DNA of 42,364 nucleotides from Spirochaetota bacterium (lineage in GTDB: Bacteria > Spirochaetota > Spirochaetia > Treponematales > UBA12059): assembly GCA_029548805.1 (NCBI GenBank), contig JAKPMS010000177.1:1-42364 (forward strand), written 5' to 3'. The notes under the pieces are model-generated. The model worked only from the letters and a program-made list of their open reading frames with translations, was not told where the DNA came from and did not search any database. How positions within the stretch are numbered: position 1 is the stretch's first letter; every line of letters starts with the position of its first letter. This document shows positions 8,194 to 15,311 of the stretch, in pieces. The translations under genes and the position numbers were made by a program.

Positions 8194-10077
8194 TCAAAGC
8201 CCTATCCGATGGTGCTCCTTCTGTACTTCCTCGCACCAGGGCCCGACATTCCAATTGCCAAAAACTCCCAGCCCGCCCAGTTCGTCGTCGCCCAGATAGA
8301 CAGGCAGAGATATCACGGATAGACCGTCGTAGGCGTAGGCCTGCTCTAGGGCTTTGGTAAAGGAAAGCGAATCGTAACCGCCAAAAACCGCGTTCACGCC
8401 CTTGACCGACCCGGCCAGGGCGACATAATCGATCTGTACTGTATCGCTCGTTCGGTAGGCATTCTGGTACTGGGCTTTCTGTAGACCGGCAATGGCCGCC
8501 ATACTCCTGTTGTCAAAAACAATTAGGCAGCCCCGCGCTCCATGCTCCACCCCATCGAATAGAATTTGGGGCGTCATGGTAAAGCTGCCGTCACCAGAGA
8601 AGGCAAAGGTGTAGACAGGGCGATCCGCCAAGGCCGTGCAAAGAAGGGCGCTTGAAGCCAAGCCCATATAAGAAGCCCCCGTATCTGAGTAGGTGAGGCC
8701 ATAATCTTCATCCTCAACCACCTGGAATCCGTTGGCCTGTACATCGCCCGCGTCAAAGTAGCGCGCGGCACCCTTTTCAAGGGCAAAGCGGTAGGCTATT
8801 TCTATGGCCGCGGGCTGGGTGAGAACTTCTCTCCCCCATACTGGATCGAAGAGCCTCGGATTTGTAAAACGCAGTTTTTTGAACTCCTGCCACTCGGCCT
8901 TTTTGGCCATATTTGCCTTTAGCCATGGCGAAACTCCGGTTTTAGGAGAAAATCCTGCTTCTTTAAGCTGATCGATCCAGCTGCGAAGGTTCTGTTTTGC
9001 ATCTCCAATAAGCGCAACGCTTCGATTGTAGTGTCCCGCGTCTACTGCCCTGGTATTGAAGTTAATCACCGACTTTGCCTTTTTCCATGCCGTGCCAGAA
9101 CAGTCCCACTGGCATACAGCCCTCGCTCCTATTACTATTGCCAGCTCGGCTTCGTTCATAGCAAAATTTCCGCAGATACTTCCTTTGGAGCCGCCCACTG
9201 CCATACAACGTTGGGCGGAATAAGGAACCACCCCGCTCATCTTGGCCCCAGGGACTATCACCGCGTCCAGTAATTTTGCCAACTCCAAAACCTCGGGACC
9301 GCAGGATCTTGCCCCTCCGCCTAATTTTATGGTGATAGCTTTGGCGGATCGAGCCAGCTCGGTGGCTCTGGCATAGACATCCAGATCCACGCATGCCGCC
9401 GAGGTGAAGCGGGGAGCCTCGGGAAGCTCCAGAAGGTTGCAGGCTTTCATGATCGACGCCTGGGTATTCATGGGTAGAAGAAGGAAGAATGGCCCTGGAA
9501 ACTCGGGATTAAAAACCGTCGCCGCTCCCAGCCTGAGGGCGGTGAACAGCGAATCGGGCGTGTGGAGCTGGTAGCCCGAGCCCATGGTGTTCACCAGGGA
9601 CAAAAAGCTGCCCTGGCGCGAAATAGGAATCTGCTGCATGTTCGGGCCTTCGTCGTGGGTGGTTTCGTCCCCATATATATGGTAGACACCGATCCCATTG
9701 GAGGCCGAGGCTAGGGCCCCGGCGTATGCGTGAAGTGCTCCCGGGCCGATAGAAGTCACCACCGCCGCCGTTTCGTTGTAATGCCATTTGAGCATTGTGG
9801 CGCAGTGGGCAGCCTCGGTTTCATTCCGGAGATTCCACATCTTCAGCAGTCCCGCAGCCTCGTAGACGGAAAGCAGCTCTCCTAAGGCCGTGCTTCCATG
9901 GCCGAAGACGCCCAAGAATTTTCGCACCCCCTGGTTTAATAACCCTATGACCAGAGCTTCTACCATCGAGACAGCCTGAAACTGGGGCAAGTCCCCATTC
10001 TCCACCGCGGCTCGGACGCTGCCGTTTTTAGCGATCGCCCTGGCTCGGAATTCCATATCTTTCATATCTGTATTCAT
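8194..10077 (-). CDS. IolD-like ThDP-dependent enzyme (acetolactate synthase superfamily)
   Basis: This 627-aa protein has the three-domain ThDP layout. The Pyr domain has FLGVFGHGSTALGE and the activating Glu in RNETEAAH (E86 or E88), then VVTSIGPGALHAYAGALASASNG. The middle domain has a Rossmann-like KLGGGARSCGPEVLELA. The PP domain has the motif SGDGSFTM (GDG at 495-497). The FGHG start and order of motifs resemble IolD, the trihydroxycyclohexane-1,2-dione hydrolase of inositol breakdown, more than acetolactate synthase. It is first in the leftward set, with GAGGGG upstream of ATG 10077. A 102-nt gap with a small dyad (8173-8186) separates it from the isomerase. No iolB, iolC, iolJ or transporter is nearby, so classical inositol catabolism is not complete here. 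Confidence 0.78.
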   Translation of the reverse strand: MNTDMKDMEFRARAIAKNGSVRAAVENGDLPQFQAVSMVEALVIGLLNQGVRKFLGVFGHGSTALGELLSVYEAAGLLKMWNLRNETEAAHCATMLKWHYNETAAVVTSIGPGALHAYAGALASASNGIGVYHIYGDETTHDEGPNMQQIPISRQGSFLSLVNTMGSGYQLHTPDSLFTALRLGAATVFNPEFPGPFFLLLPMNTQASIMKACNLLELPEAPRFTSAACVDLDVYARATELARSAKAITIKLGGGARSCGPEVLELAKLLDAVIVPGAKMSGVVPYSAQRCMAVGGSKGSICGNFAMNEAELAIVIGARAVCQWDCSGTAWKKAKSVINFNTRAVDAGHYNRSVALIGDAKQNLRSWIDQLKEAGFSPKTGVSPWLKANMAKKAEWQEFKKLRFTNPRLFDPVWGREVLTQPAAIEIAYRFALEKGAARYFDAGDVQANGFQVVEDEDYGLTYSDTGASYMGLASSALLCTALADRPVYTFAFSGDGSFTMTPQILFDGVEHGARGCLIVFDNRSMAAIAGLQKAQYQNAYRTSDTVQIDYVALAGSVKGVNAVFGGYDSLSFTKALEQAYAYDGLSVISLPVYLGDDELGGLGVFGNWNVGPWCEEVQKEHHRIGL

Positions 10078-10238
10078 CGTACTGTTACCCCTCGATAAGC
10101 GCTATGGTCAAGGCCATGCTTTATATTGGCTATTGTACAAGTGCATTTATTATAAGTCAACAAAAACGAAGAATTTTATTGATAGCTTAAACTGCGCCCT
10201 TTTGTAAACTCAATATTTTTCAGCTGTTTAAGCTTTAT

Positions 10239-10285
10239 TAAGCTTTTTTGTACTTCTTTTCGCAGGAATTTTTGGCTTTGTCCAT
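10239..10285 (-). pseudogene. radC second copy, 5' fragment
   Basis: Reads MDKAKNSCEKKYKKA and then a stop, against MDKAKNAYEKKYKKG in the first copy. The ATG at 10285 still has AAGGAGGG before it. The fragment ends at the TAAGCT hexamer next to the cassette; the continuation is at 2997-2928. This is the remnant of a radC gene divergent from rubrerythrin. Confidence 0.8.
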
Positions 10286-10333
10286 TTTTAGCCCTCCTTT
10301 TTATGAGGAATTCGCGCTTTTAACAGATTTTGC

Positions 10334-10363
10334 TTGCGTAAATTTGCATTTTGCGTGTATAAG
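10334..10363 (+). promoter_or_regulatory. Candidate promoter of the rubrerythrin operon
   Basis: TTGCGT (10334-10339), an 18-nt spacer and TATAAG (10358-10363) lie about 70 nt before the rubrerythrin start. The same region is duplicated upstream of the first radC copy, where the -10 equivalent is weaker (AATAAG). No clear peroxide-responsive operator was identified. Confidence 0.5.
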
Positions 10364-10434
10364 GTTTAATTATTACAATTTTGTTTCAGTACCGCCTGCC
10401 TTTTTTGAGACAGCGGGATGTGTAAGGAGCTTTA

Positions 10435-11010
10435 ATGAAAAGTATTAAGGGTACTCAAACCGAAAAAAATTTGATGGCGGCATTTTCTGGCGAATCCCAG
10501 GCAAGAAACCGCTATACCTATTATGCAAGCAAGGCCCGGGACGAAGGCTATATGCAAATTTCAGCCATTTTTGAAGAAACTGCCAACCAGGAAAAGGAAC
10601 ATGCCAAAAGGCTTTTCAAGTTTATGGAAGGCGGAGAAATAAGCATATCCGGCACTTATCCAGCTGGCCCGGCAGGAACTACAAGCCAGAACCTGTATGA
10701 AGCGGCTCACGGCGAAAACTACGAGTGGCAGACCATGTATCCTGATTTTGCCAAAACAGCCAGGGCAGAAGGTTTTGAAGCCATTGCCTGCGTCTTTGAA
10801 GCCATTGCCGTTGCAGAAAAGCAGCATGCAAAGCGCTACGAAAAACTTAAAGCCAACGTAGACAACGGCAAGGTGTTCAAATCCGAAAAAACCGCTGTAT
10901 GGCAGTGCCGCAACTGCGGTTATATTGTAGAAGCTGCAGAAGCACCAAAGATGTGCGCTGCCTGTGCCCACGCACAATCGTATTTTGAACTGATTTCCGA
11001 GAATTGGTAA
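10435..11010 (+). CDS. rbr: Rubrerythrin
   Basis: A cytoplasmic non-haem iron peroxidase, 191 aa. The four-helix ferritin-like domain (about 1-140) has the di-iron ligands in [11 protein letters not shown] (E20), [13 protein letters not shown] (E53/H56) and the C-terminal repeat [10 protein letters not shown] (E128/H131). The rubredoxin tail has CRNCGY (C158, C161) and CAAC (C174, C177). It reduces hydrogen peroxide with electrons from rubredoxin, which fits the gene two positions downstream. AAGGAG lies 5 nt before ATG. It begins a three-gene oxidative-defence operon typical of anaerobes. Confidence 0.96.
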   Translation: MKSIKGTQTEKNLMAAFSGESQARNRYTYYASKARDEGYMQISAIFEETANQEKEHAKRLFKFMEGGEISISGTYPAGPAGTTSQNLYEAAHGENYEWQTMYPDFAKTARAEGFEAIACVFEAIAVAEKQHAKRYEKLKANVDNGKVFKSEKTAVWQCRNCGYIVEAAEAPKMCAACAHAQSYFELISENW

Positions 11011-11036
11011 AAACTACTATAATAGGGGGGTCTGTT

Positions 11037-11414
11037 ATGGAATTGTTGCAAGTTTACAAGTGTTCCAAGTGCGGCAACATTGTAGAATTGGTTCATGTTG
11101 GTGGAGGACAGCTGGTTTGCTGTGGAGAGCCCATGAAGCTCCTTACAGAAAATACCAGTGACGGCGCCAAAGAAAAACATGTTCCTGTTATTGAAAAGGT
11201 TCCCGGAGGATGGAGGGTAACAGTTGGCGCTGTAGTTCATCCCATGGAAGAAAAACACTATATTGAATGGATTGAGCTTATTGCCGATGGCAAGGTATAC
11301 CGCAGCCATCTGAAACCCGGAGACAAACCCGAAGCTACTTTCATGGTGGAAGCCACCAAGCTTGTAGCTAGGGAATATTGCAACCTGCACGGCTTATGGA
11401 AGGCCGAGGTATAG
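11037..11414 (+). CDS. dfx: Desulfoferrodoxin (two-iron superoxide reductase)
   Basis: A 125-aa protein. The N-terminal desulforedoxin domain binds Fe(Cys)4 through C9, C12 and C28-C29. The catalytic domain has the EKHVP motif (E46, K47, H48), H68, H74, and C115/H118 in CNLHGLW, the complete centre II ligand set. It reduces superoxide to peroxide, which rubrerythrin can then remove. I chose ATG 11037, which follows GGGGGG and gives the family N-terminus [13 protein letters not shown], instead of an upstream codon at 11004 overlapping rubrerythrin. Confidence 0.96.
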   Translation: MELLQVYKCSKCGNIVELVHVGGGQLVCCGEPMKLLTENTSDGAKEKHVPVIEKVPGGWRVTVGAVVHPMEEKHYIEWIELIADGKVYRSHLKPGDKPEATFMVEATKLVAREYCNLHGLWKAEV

Positions 11415-11422
11415 GAGGAGAA

Positions 11423-11584
11423 ATGCAAAAATACATTTGTGATGTATGCGGTTATATTTATGACCCCGCAGTAGGCGATCCTGACGGCAATGTCCCAGCC
11501 GGCACCGCCTTTGCCAACCTTCCCGCAGAATGGGTATGCCCCCTTTGCGGTGCTGACAAGGACAGTTTCAGTCCGGTAGACTGA
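11423..11584 (+). CDS. rub: Rubredoxin
   Basis: A 53-aa rubredoxin with CDVCGY (C6, C9) and CPLCG (C39, C42) holding one iron, plus the usual [13 protein letters not shown] and WVCP segments. It is the likely electron donor to both superoxide reductase and rubrerythrin. The ATG at 11423 has AGGAGG upstream, 8 nt after the desulfoferrodoxin stop, and the operon ends with the hairpin at 11620. Confidence 0.95.
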   Translation: MQKYICDVCGYIYDPAVGDPDGNVPAGTAFANLPAEWVCPLCGADKDSFSPVD

Positions 11585-11619
11585 GCTGATTGCAGCTTTT
11601 AAGCTTAGTTTGATATTAT

Positions 11620-11656
11620 GAAAGCCGGTAGCCGATAATGGTTTCCGGCTTTTTTA
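11620..11656 (+). terminator. Rho-independent terminator after rubredoxin
   Basis: AAAGCCGG (11621-11628) pairs with CCGGCTTT (11645-11652), followed by TTTTATTT. It closes the rbr-dfx-rub operon. The ribosome-binding site of the next gene begins only a few nt after the T-run. Confidence 0.85.
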
Positions 11657-11668
11657 TTTGGAGGTTCC

Positions 11669-11959
11669 ATGATTTCCAGAGAAGATTTTGTTTTCACAAT
11701 TGGTTTTGAAAAAGATGCAGCCATAGTGGACAGCAAGGCCAGGAGCAAATATGGACACATGGACTCCATGGCTCTTGCCAGAGAGGGGCTGTTCAGAGCT
11801 GCGTTTGCAAGCACTCTATATTCAAAAGACGATAACGAGTTCAGGGCTTTTGCAGAATATTATAATTCCGTCGCCGCCAGCAATTATTCAAAACCGGAAG
11901 ATTTCATGCGCCTTTTTGGCGTAAAAGAAGAAAATATAAAAAAAGTTTTGTCTCTTTGA
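11669..11959 (+). CDS. Small protein of unknown function (96 aa)
   Basis: I do not recognise a family. The protein is soluble, mostly helical and mildly acidic, without signal peptide or membrane segment. It has an FTIGFEKDAAIVDSKARSKYG start, a hydrophobic LFRAAFASTLY helix and a lysine-rich end (KEENIKKVLSL). GGAGG lies 5 nt before ATG 11669, and codon use is like its neighbours, so it looks real. A terminator lies between it and the rubredoxin gene with no room for a separate promoter, so its expression would depend on read-through or a promoter inside the rub 3' end. Confidence 0.72.
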   Translation: MISREDFVFTIGFEKDAAIVDSKARSKYGHMDSMALAREGLFRAAFASTLYSKDDNEFRAFAEYYNSVAASNYSKPEDFMRLFGVKEENIKKVLSL

Positions 11960-12068
11960 GTCTGGTCATGTTTTACGCTTTAGTCCTGTTCTGCTCGAAA
12001 CAATATATGGTATAGAACTGAAAAACCACTAAGATTCGGGGAAGCAGCCGTTTTCACAAGGAGTTTTT

Positions 12069-13841
12069 ATGGCGTATAAAAAGTTATGGAGTTTGGTTCT
12101 GCTTATTGCTATTCTTTTGGTGCTTTTGGCCTGCGCGGCCAGCCCTTCCAAGGCTGCTTACAGGCTGGAAGAGGAAGGCATTGCCTTGGACAGAAAAGAA
12201 GGCAAGGAAGCCAAAGTTTTGCCTGAATATGAACTGAGCCCACCTAGCCCGGCATTGTCAGACAGCGCTTTATACTCAAAAACGGCGGCTGGAAGCTCCA
12301 TCCCATCGCCTGCCCCAGGCTCTTCCGGTTTAAAAGCGGGTTATTCCGATGACAACAGCCAGTTTGGCTATTTTGTGGATTTTTTAGACAAATACAAAGA
12401 TGTTGAGCACTATTCATACAATATATCCGAGAGGATCAGCCTTAAAATATCCGACAGCAACGGCAAGTCCATTGCAAATGCAAGGCTGAACCTTAGCGCC
12501 GGCGGAAAAAAGCTGCTTTCCGGTTTAAGCTATGCCGACGGCAGCTTTCGTTTTTATCCGGCTGCGCTGGGAGAGAAGTACAGCGAATATGAAGCAGAAG
12601 TGGCATACGGAAAAAGCTCTGTAAAAGCAAGCATAAACAGGGACGGCCCCAGGCTTGTAGAAATAAAAGTGCCTGCAAGCAGGCTGATACCGGATCCTTT
12701 GCCATTGGATGTGCTTTTTGTGCTGGATACCACCGGCTCCATGGGCGAAGAGATTGAAAGGCTCAAAGCCACCATAGATATAATCCATGACAATTTGCAG
12801 GGGCTAAAACCCAATACCCTTGTGCGCTTCGGGCTTGTGTTGTACAAAGACAGGGGTGATGAATATATTACCAAAATTGTCCCCTTTACAGCCGATGTAG
12901 GGGAATTCCGCAAGCAGCTTGCGCCGGTAAGGGCTGGCGGCGGCGGAGATGGGCCAGAAGACCTGGAATCTGCCCTGGATGACGCGGTCAATAAAATGAA
13001 CTGGAACAAAGATGGCCTAAGGCTTGCTTTTGTCATTACCGATGCGGAAGCACATCTGGATTACGGCAGGGAATACAATTATATAAAAGCGGCTCTGGAT
13101 GCAAAAGCCATGGGCATAAAGCTTTTCAGTATTGGCACGGGCGGTTTGCCCCTGGCTGGCGAATACCTGTTGCGGCAAATCTCCCAGCTTAGCGATGCTA
13201 AATATATTTTTCTTACTTATGGCGAAAGGGGCGAGTCGGAAGGCGGGGCGCCCGGTTCTGTAAGCCACCATACTGGGTCCAACTTCCAGACAGACAAGCT
13301 GGAAGCCATAATAATCCGCTTTGTAAAAGAAGAAGCAGCTTACCTGAGCGACCATCCCCTTTTTGCAGAGGACGATTACTACAGCGCGCAAAAAATTGAC
13401 AGCGAAGAACGTGATGAAACGCTTTCTAAGCTGTTCAAGGATGCCCTGGGCAGCCTTGCGGACTACTCCACTTATCGCATAAGCGCTGAAAGCACTTGTG
13501 CTATTCTGCCGGTATTTGCAGCAGACAGTGATACAAGCCTTGCTGCGGAATATTTTGCGGAAAGGCTTATGCTGGCAGCTGCAGAGCTGAAGCGCTGGCG
13601 CACGGTGGAGCGCAAGGACTTCCAGAAAATACTGGAGGAGCTGGAGCTTCAGCTTTCGGGTATTACTGACCCGGCCAAAAGTGCGGAGCTGGGCAAAATT
13701 CTTGGAGCCGAGCTTACAGTAGTGCCAAGCCTGTTTAAACGGGCTGATTCCTACGAGCTCTTTTTAAGGCTTATACGGGTATCCACAGCAGAAGTGCTGG
13801 CTGTAAGCAGGGCAAAAATTGCATTTGAGCTTGGCCTTTAA
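12069..13841 (+). CDS. Lipoprotein with von Willebrand A domain and C-terminal CsgG-like domain
   Basis: A 590-aa protein. Residues 1-22 are a lipoprotein signal with lipobox LLAC (Cys22). A Ser/Pro-rich linker follows, then an Ig-like/carboxypeptidase-regulatory fold (about 120-195: KISDSNGKSIANARLNLSAG). The VWA domain (about 213-400) has the MIDAS motif DTTGSMG (D220) and the further acidic site FVITDAEAH. The last 115 residues (LAAEYFAERLMLAAAELKRW, VERKDFQKILEEL, KILGAELTVVPSLFK) have the pattern of CsgG-like periplasmic domains, where a small Cys-free alpha/beta fold carries a VER...KIL helix and a GAD/GAE strand. It probably binds a partner at the cell envelope; the partner is unknown. 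GGAG lies before ATG. Confidence 0.75.
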   Translation: MAYKKLWSLVLLIAILLVLLACAASPSKAAYRLEEEGIALDRKEGKEAKVLPEYELSPPSPALSDSALYSKTAAGSSIPSPAPGSSGLKAGYSDDNSQFGYFVDFLDKYKDVEHYSYNISERISLKISDSNGKSIANARLNLSAGGKKLLSGLSYADGSFRFYPAALGEKYSEYEAEVAYGKSSVKASINRDGPRLVEIKVPASRLIPDPLPLDVLFVLDTTGSMGEEIERLKATIDIIHDNLQGLKPNTLVRFGLVLYKDRGDEYITKIVPFTADVGEFRKQLAPVRAGGGGDGPEDLESALDDAVNKMNWNKDGLRLAFVITDAEAHLDYGREYNYIKAALDAKAMGIKLFSIGTGGLPLAGEYLLRQISQLSDAKYIFLTYGERGESEGGAPGSVSHHTGSNFQTDKLEAIIIRFVKEEAAYLSDHPLFAEDDYYSAQKIDSEERDETLSKLFKDALGSLADYSTYRISAESTCAILPVFAADSDTSLAAEYFAERLMLAAAELKRWRTVERKDFQKILEELELQLSGITDPAKSAELGKILGAELTVVPSLFKRADSYELFLRLIRVSTAEVLAVSRAKIAFELGL

Positions 13842-13858
13842 GAAAGGCGAATGGACAC

Positions 13859-15289
13859 ATGGCGGCAAAAAAGGAAAAAACCGTTTTTGAGTGCACAAGC
13901 TGCTCGCACAGAGAAGCAAAATGGCTGGGACGTTGTCCTTCATGCGGAGAATGGAACAGCCTTAAAGAAGTGGCTGTCCATCCGGGCATGGACAGCCCGC
14001 GAGGCTTTGGCAGCCATGGCAGATTTTCTGTTCCTCTGGATGCCATAAACCCGGAAGAAGGGGCCCGCTTTTCTTCCGGGCTGGCAGAAGTGGACAGGGT
14101 GCTTGGCGGCGGTATCATGAAAGGCTCCAGTGTGCTCATTGGCGGAGAACCCGGTATTGGCAAAAGCACCCTGCTTCTGGAAATAGCGGCCAAAGCCGAA
14201 ACTGGCGGACGGGTTTTGTACATATCCGGAGAAGAAAGTGCCGCACAATTAAGGCTCAGGGCGGACAGGCTGGGGCTTAAGCGCAAAAATATGGAGGTGT
14301 TGTGCACCGGCAGCCTGTCAGAAGCCATCATGGCTTTGGACAGGGTCAAACCCGGCTTGTTTGTTGTGGACTCGCTGCAGACCCTGAGGGCAGCCGACGC
14401 AGGCGCCGTTCCCGGTACCAGCAATCAGGTCAAATACTGCGCACTAGAACTGGCCGACTGGGCACGCGAGCACGGATCAGCCAGCTTTCTTGTGGCACAT
14501 GTTACAAAGGACGGCCTTATAGCCGGCCCAAAAGCTGCAGAACATACAGTGGACGTGGTGCTTCTTTTTGAGCAGAGCGACAGCGATGTAAGATTTTTGC
14601 GCTCCGTAAAAAACCGTTTTGGCTCTACCGACGAACTTGGGCTTTTTACCATGACAGAAAGCGGTTTAAAGGAGCTGAACGACCCATCGGGAATTTTCCT
14701 GGAGTTCAGGGAAGCGGGGCCTCCCCCCGGCACAGCTGTGGCTGCTAGCTGGGAAGGCAGCAGGGCCTTTTTGGTGGAAATTCAGGCTTTGACTGTGCCC
14801 GGCAAGGCCAGTCTGTCAAGAATATACTCCGAACGGATAGAGCCGGCCAGGGTGGCGCGTATAGCCGCAGTTCTGGAAAAGCACGCAAAGCTGGGTTTTT
14901 CCGACCAGGACATTTATGTTAATGTTAGCGGAGGCATTAGGCTGGTGGAGCCGGGGGTGGACCTGGCATTGGCTGCTGCCCTGTATTCCGCCCGTACCGG
15001 AATGCCTTTGCCAAAGGCTTGCGCCCTTTTTGGAGAGCTTACCCTGGCCGGCGAACTAAGGCCGGTCAGACGCATGCCGGGCAGGGCAAGGGCAGCCAGG
15101 GCCATGGGGCTAAACAGGGTGATAGGCCCTGCAGACAAGGGGGCCGAGCCGGGGCAGCGGGGCAGCCATGCCAACAAGCAAGCAAGCGAAGCGGGCCATG
15201 GTGGCGCCAATACTTCAGCCCTGCCCGAGGACGGCTGGGAAGAAAAGCTGGACCTTGCATCAGCTGTCACTTCCCTTTTTTTACGCTAA
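13859..15289 (+). CDS. radA: DNA repair protein RadA
   Basis: A 476-aa branch-migration ATPase that acts in recombination with RecA. Features in order: zinc finger (C12, C15, C26, C29), RecA-like core with Walker A GGEPGIGKST (95-104), a Walker B-like strand FVVDSLQTL (168-176), the RadA-specific KNRFG motif (251-255), and a C-terminal Lon-protease-like domain (NVSGGIRLVEPGVDLALAAAL, ELTLAGELRPV). It is complete. An extra hydrophilic stretch of about 30 residues (roughly 425-455, rich in Gly, Ala, Glu and Lys) precedes the final helix and is not usual in the family. The start is 18 nt after the VWA lipoprotein stop, suggesting co-transcription. Confidence 0.96.
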   Translation: MAAKKEKTVFECTSCSHREAKWLGRCPSCGEWNSLKEVAVHPGMDSPRGFGSHGRFSVPLDAINPEEGARFSSGLAEVDRVLGGGIMKGSSVLIGGEPGIGKSTLLLEIAAKAETGGRVLYISGEESAAQLRLRADRLGLKRKNMEVLCTGSLSEAIMALDRVKPGLFVVDSLQTLRAADAGAVPGTSNQVKYCALELADWAREHGSASFLVAHVTKDGLIAGPKAAEHTVDVVLLFEQSDSDVRFLRSVKNRFGSTDELGLFTMTESGLKELNDPSGIFLEFREAGPPPGTAVAASWEGSRAFLVEIQALTVPGKASLSRIYSERIEPARVARIAAVLEKHAKLGFSDQDIYVNVSGGIRLVEPGVDLALAAALYSARTGMPLPKACALFGELTLAGELRPVRRMPGRARAARAMGLNRVIGPADKGAEPGQRGSHANKQASEAGHGGANTSALPEDGWEEKLDLASAVTSLFLR

Positions 15290-15311
15290 CAACCATTTGT
15301 GGAGCAATAAC

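Larger units (their letters stand above)
2998..10238. mobile_element. 7.2-kb metabolic cassette inserted in the second radC copy
   Basis: The two fragments of the second radC copy can be joined across this interval; each abuts TAAGCT (2992-2997 and 10239-10244), as if a 6-bp target had been duplicated. Joined, they read AAAAAAGCTTAGACAGC against AAAAAAGGCTCGGACAGC in the first copy, one base shorter. The interval holds five genes of one theme, with more GC-rich, third-position-GC codon use than the genes on either side. No transposase or integrase lies inside, and the ends show only a weak inverted similarity around ACTTTAAAC/AGCTTAAAC. The mechanism is therefore unknown; that this is an insertion is a strong inference. 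Confidence 0.65.

Noticed and set aside
13771-14424. 217-codon open frame on the minus strand
   Set aside because: It lies antisense to the radA N-terminal half, which has clear zinc-finger and Walker motifs.
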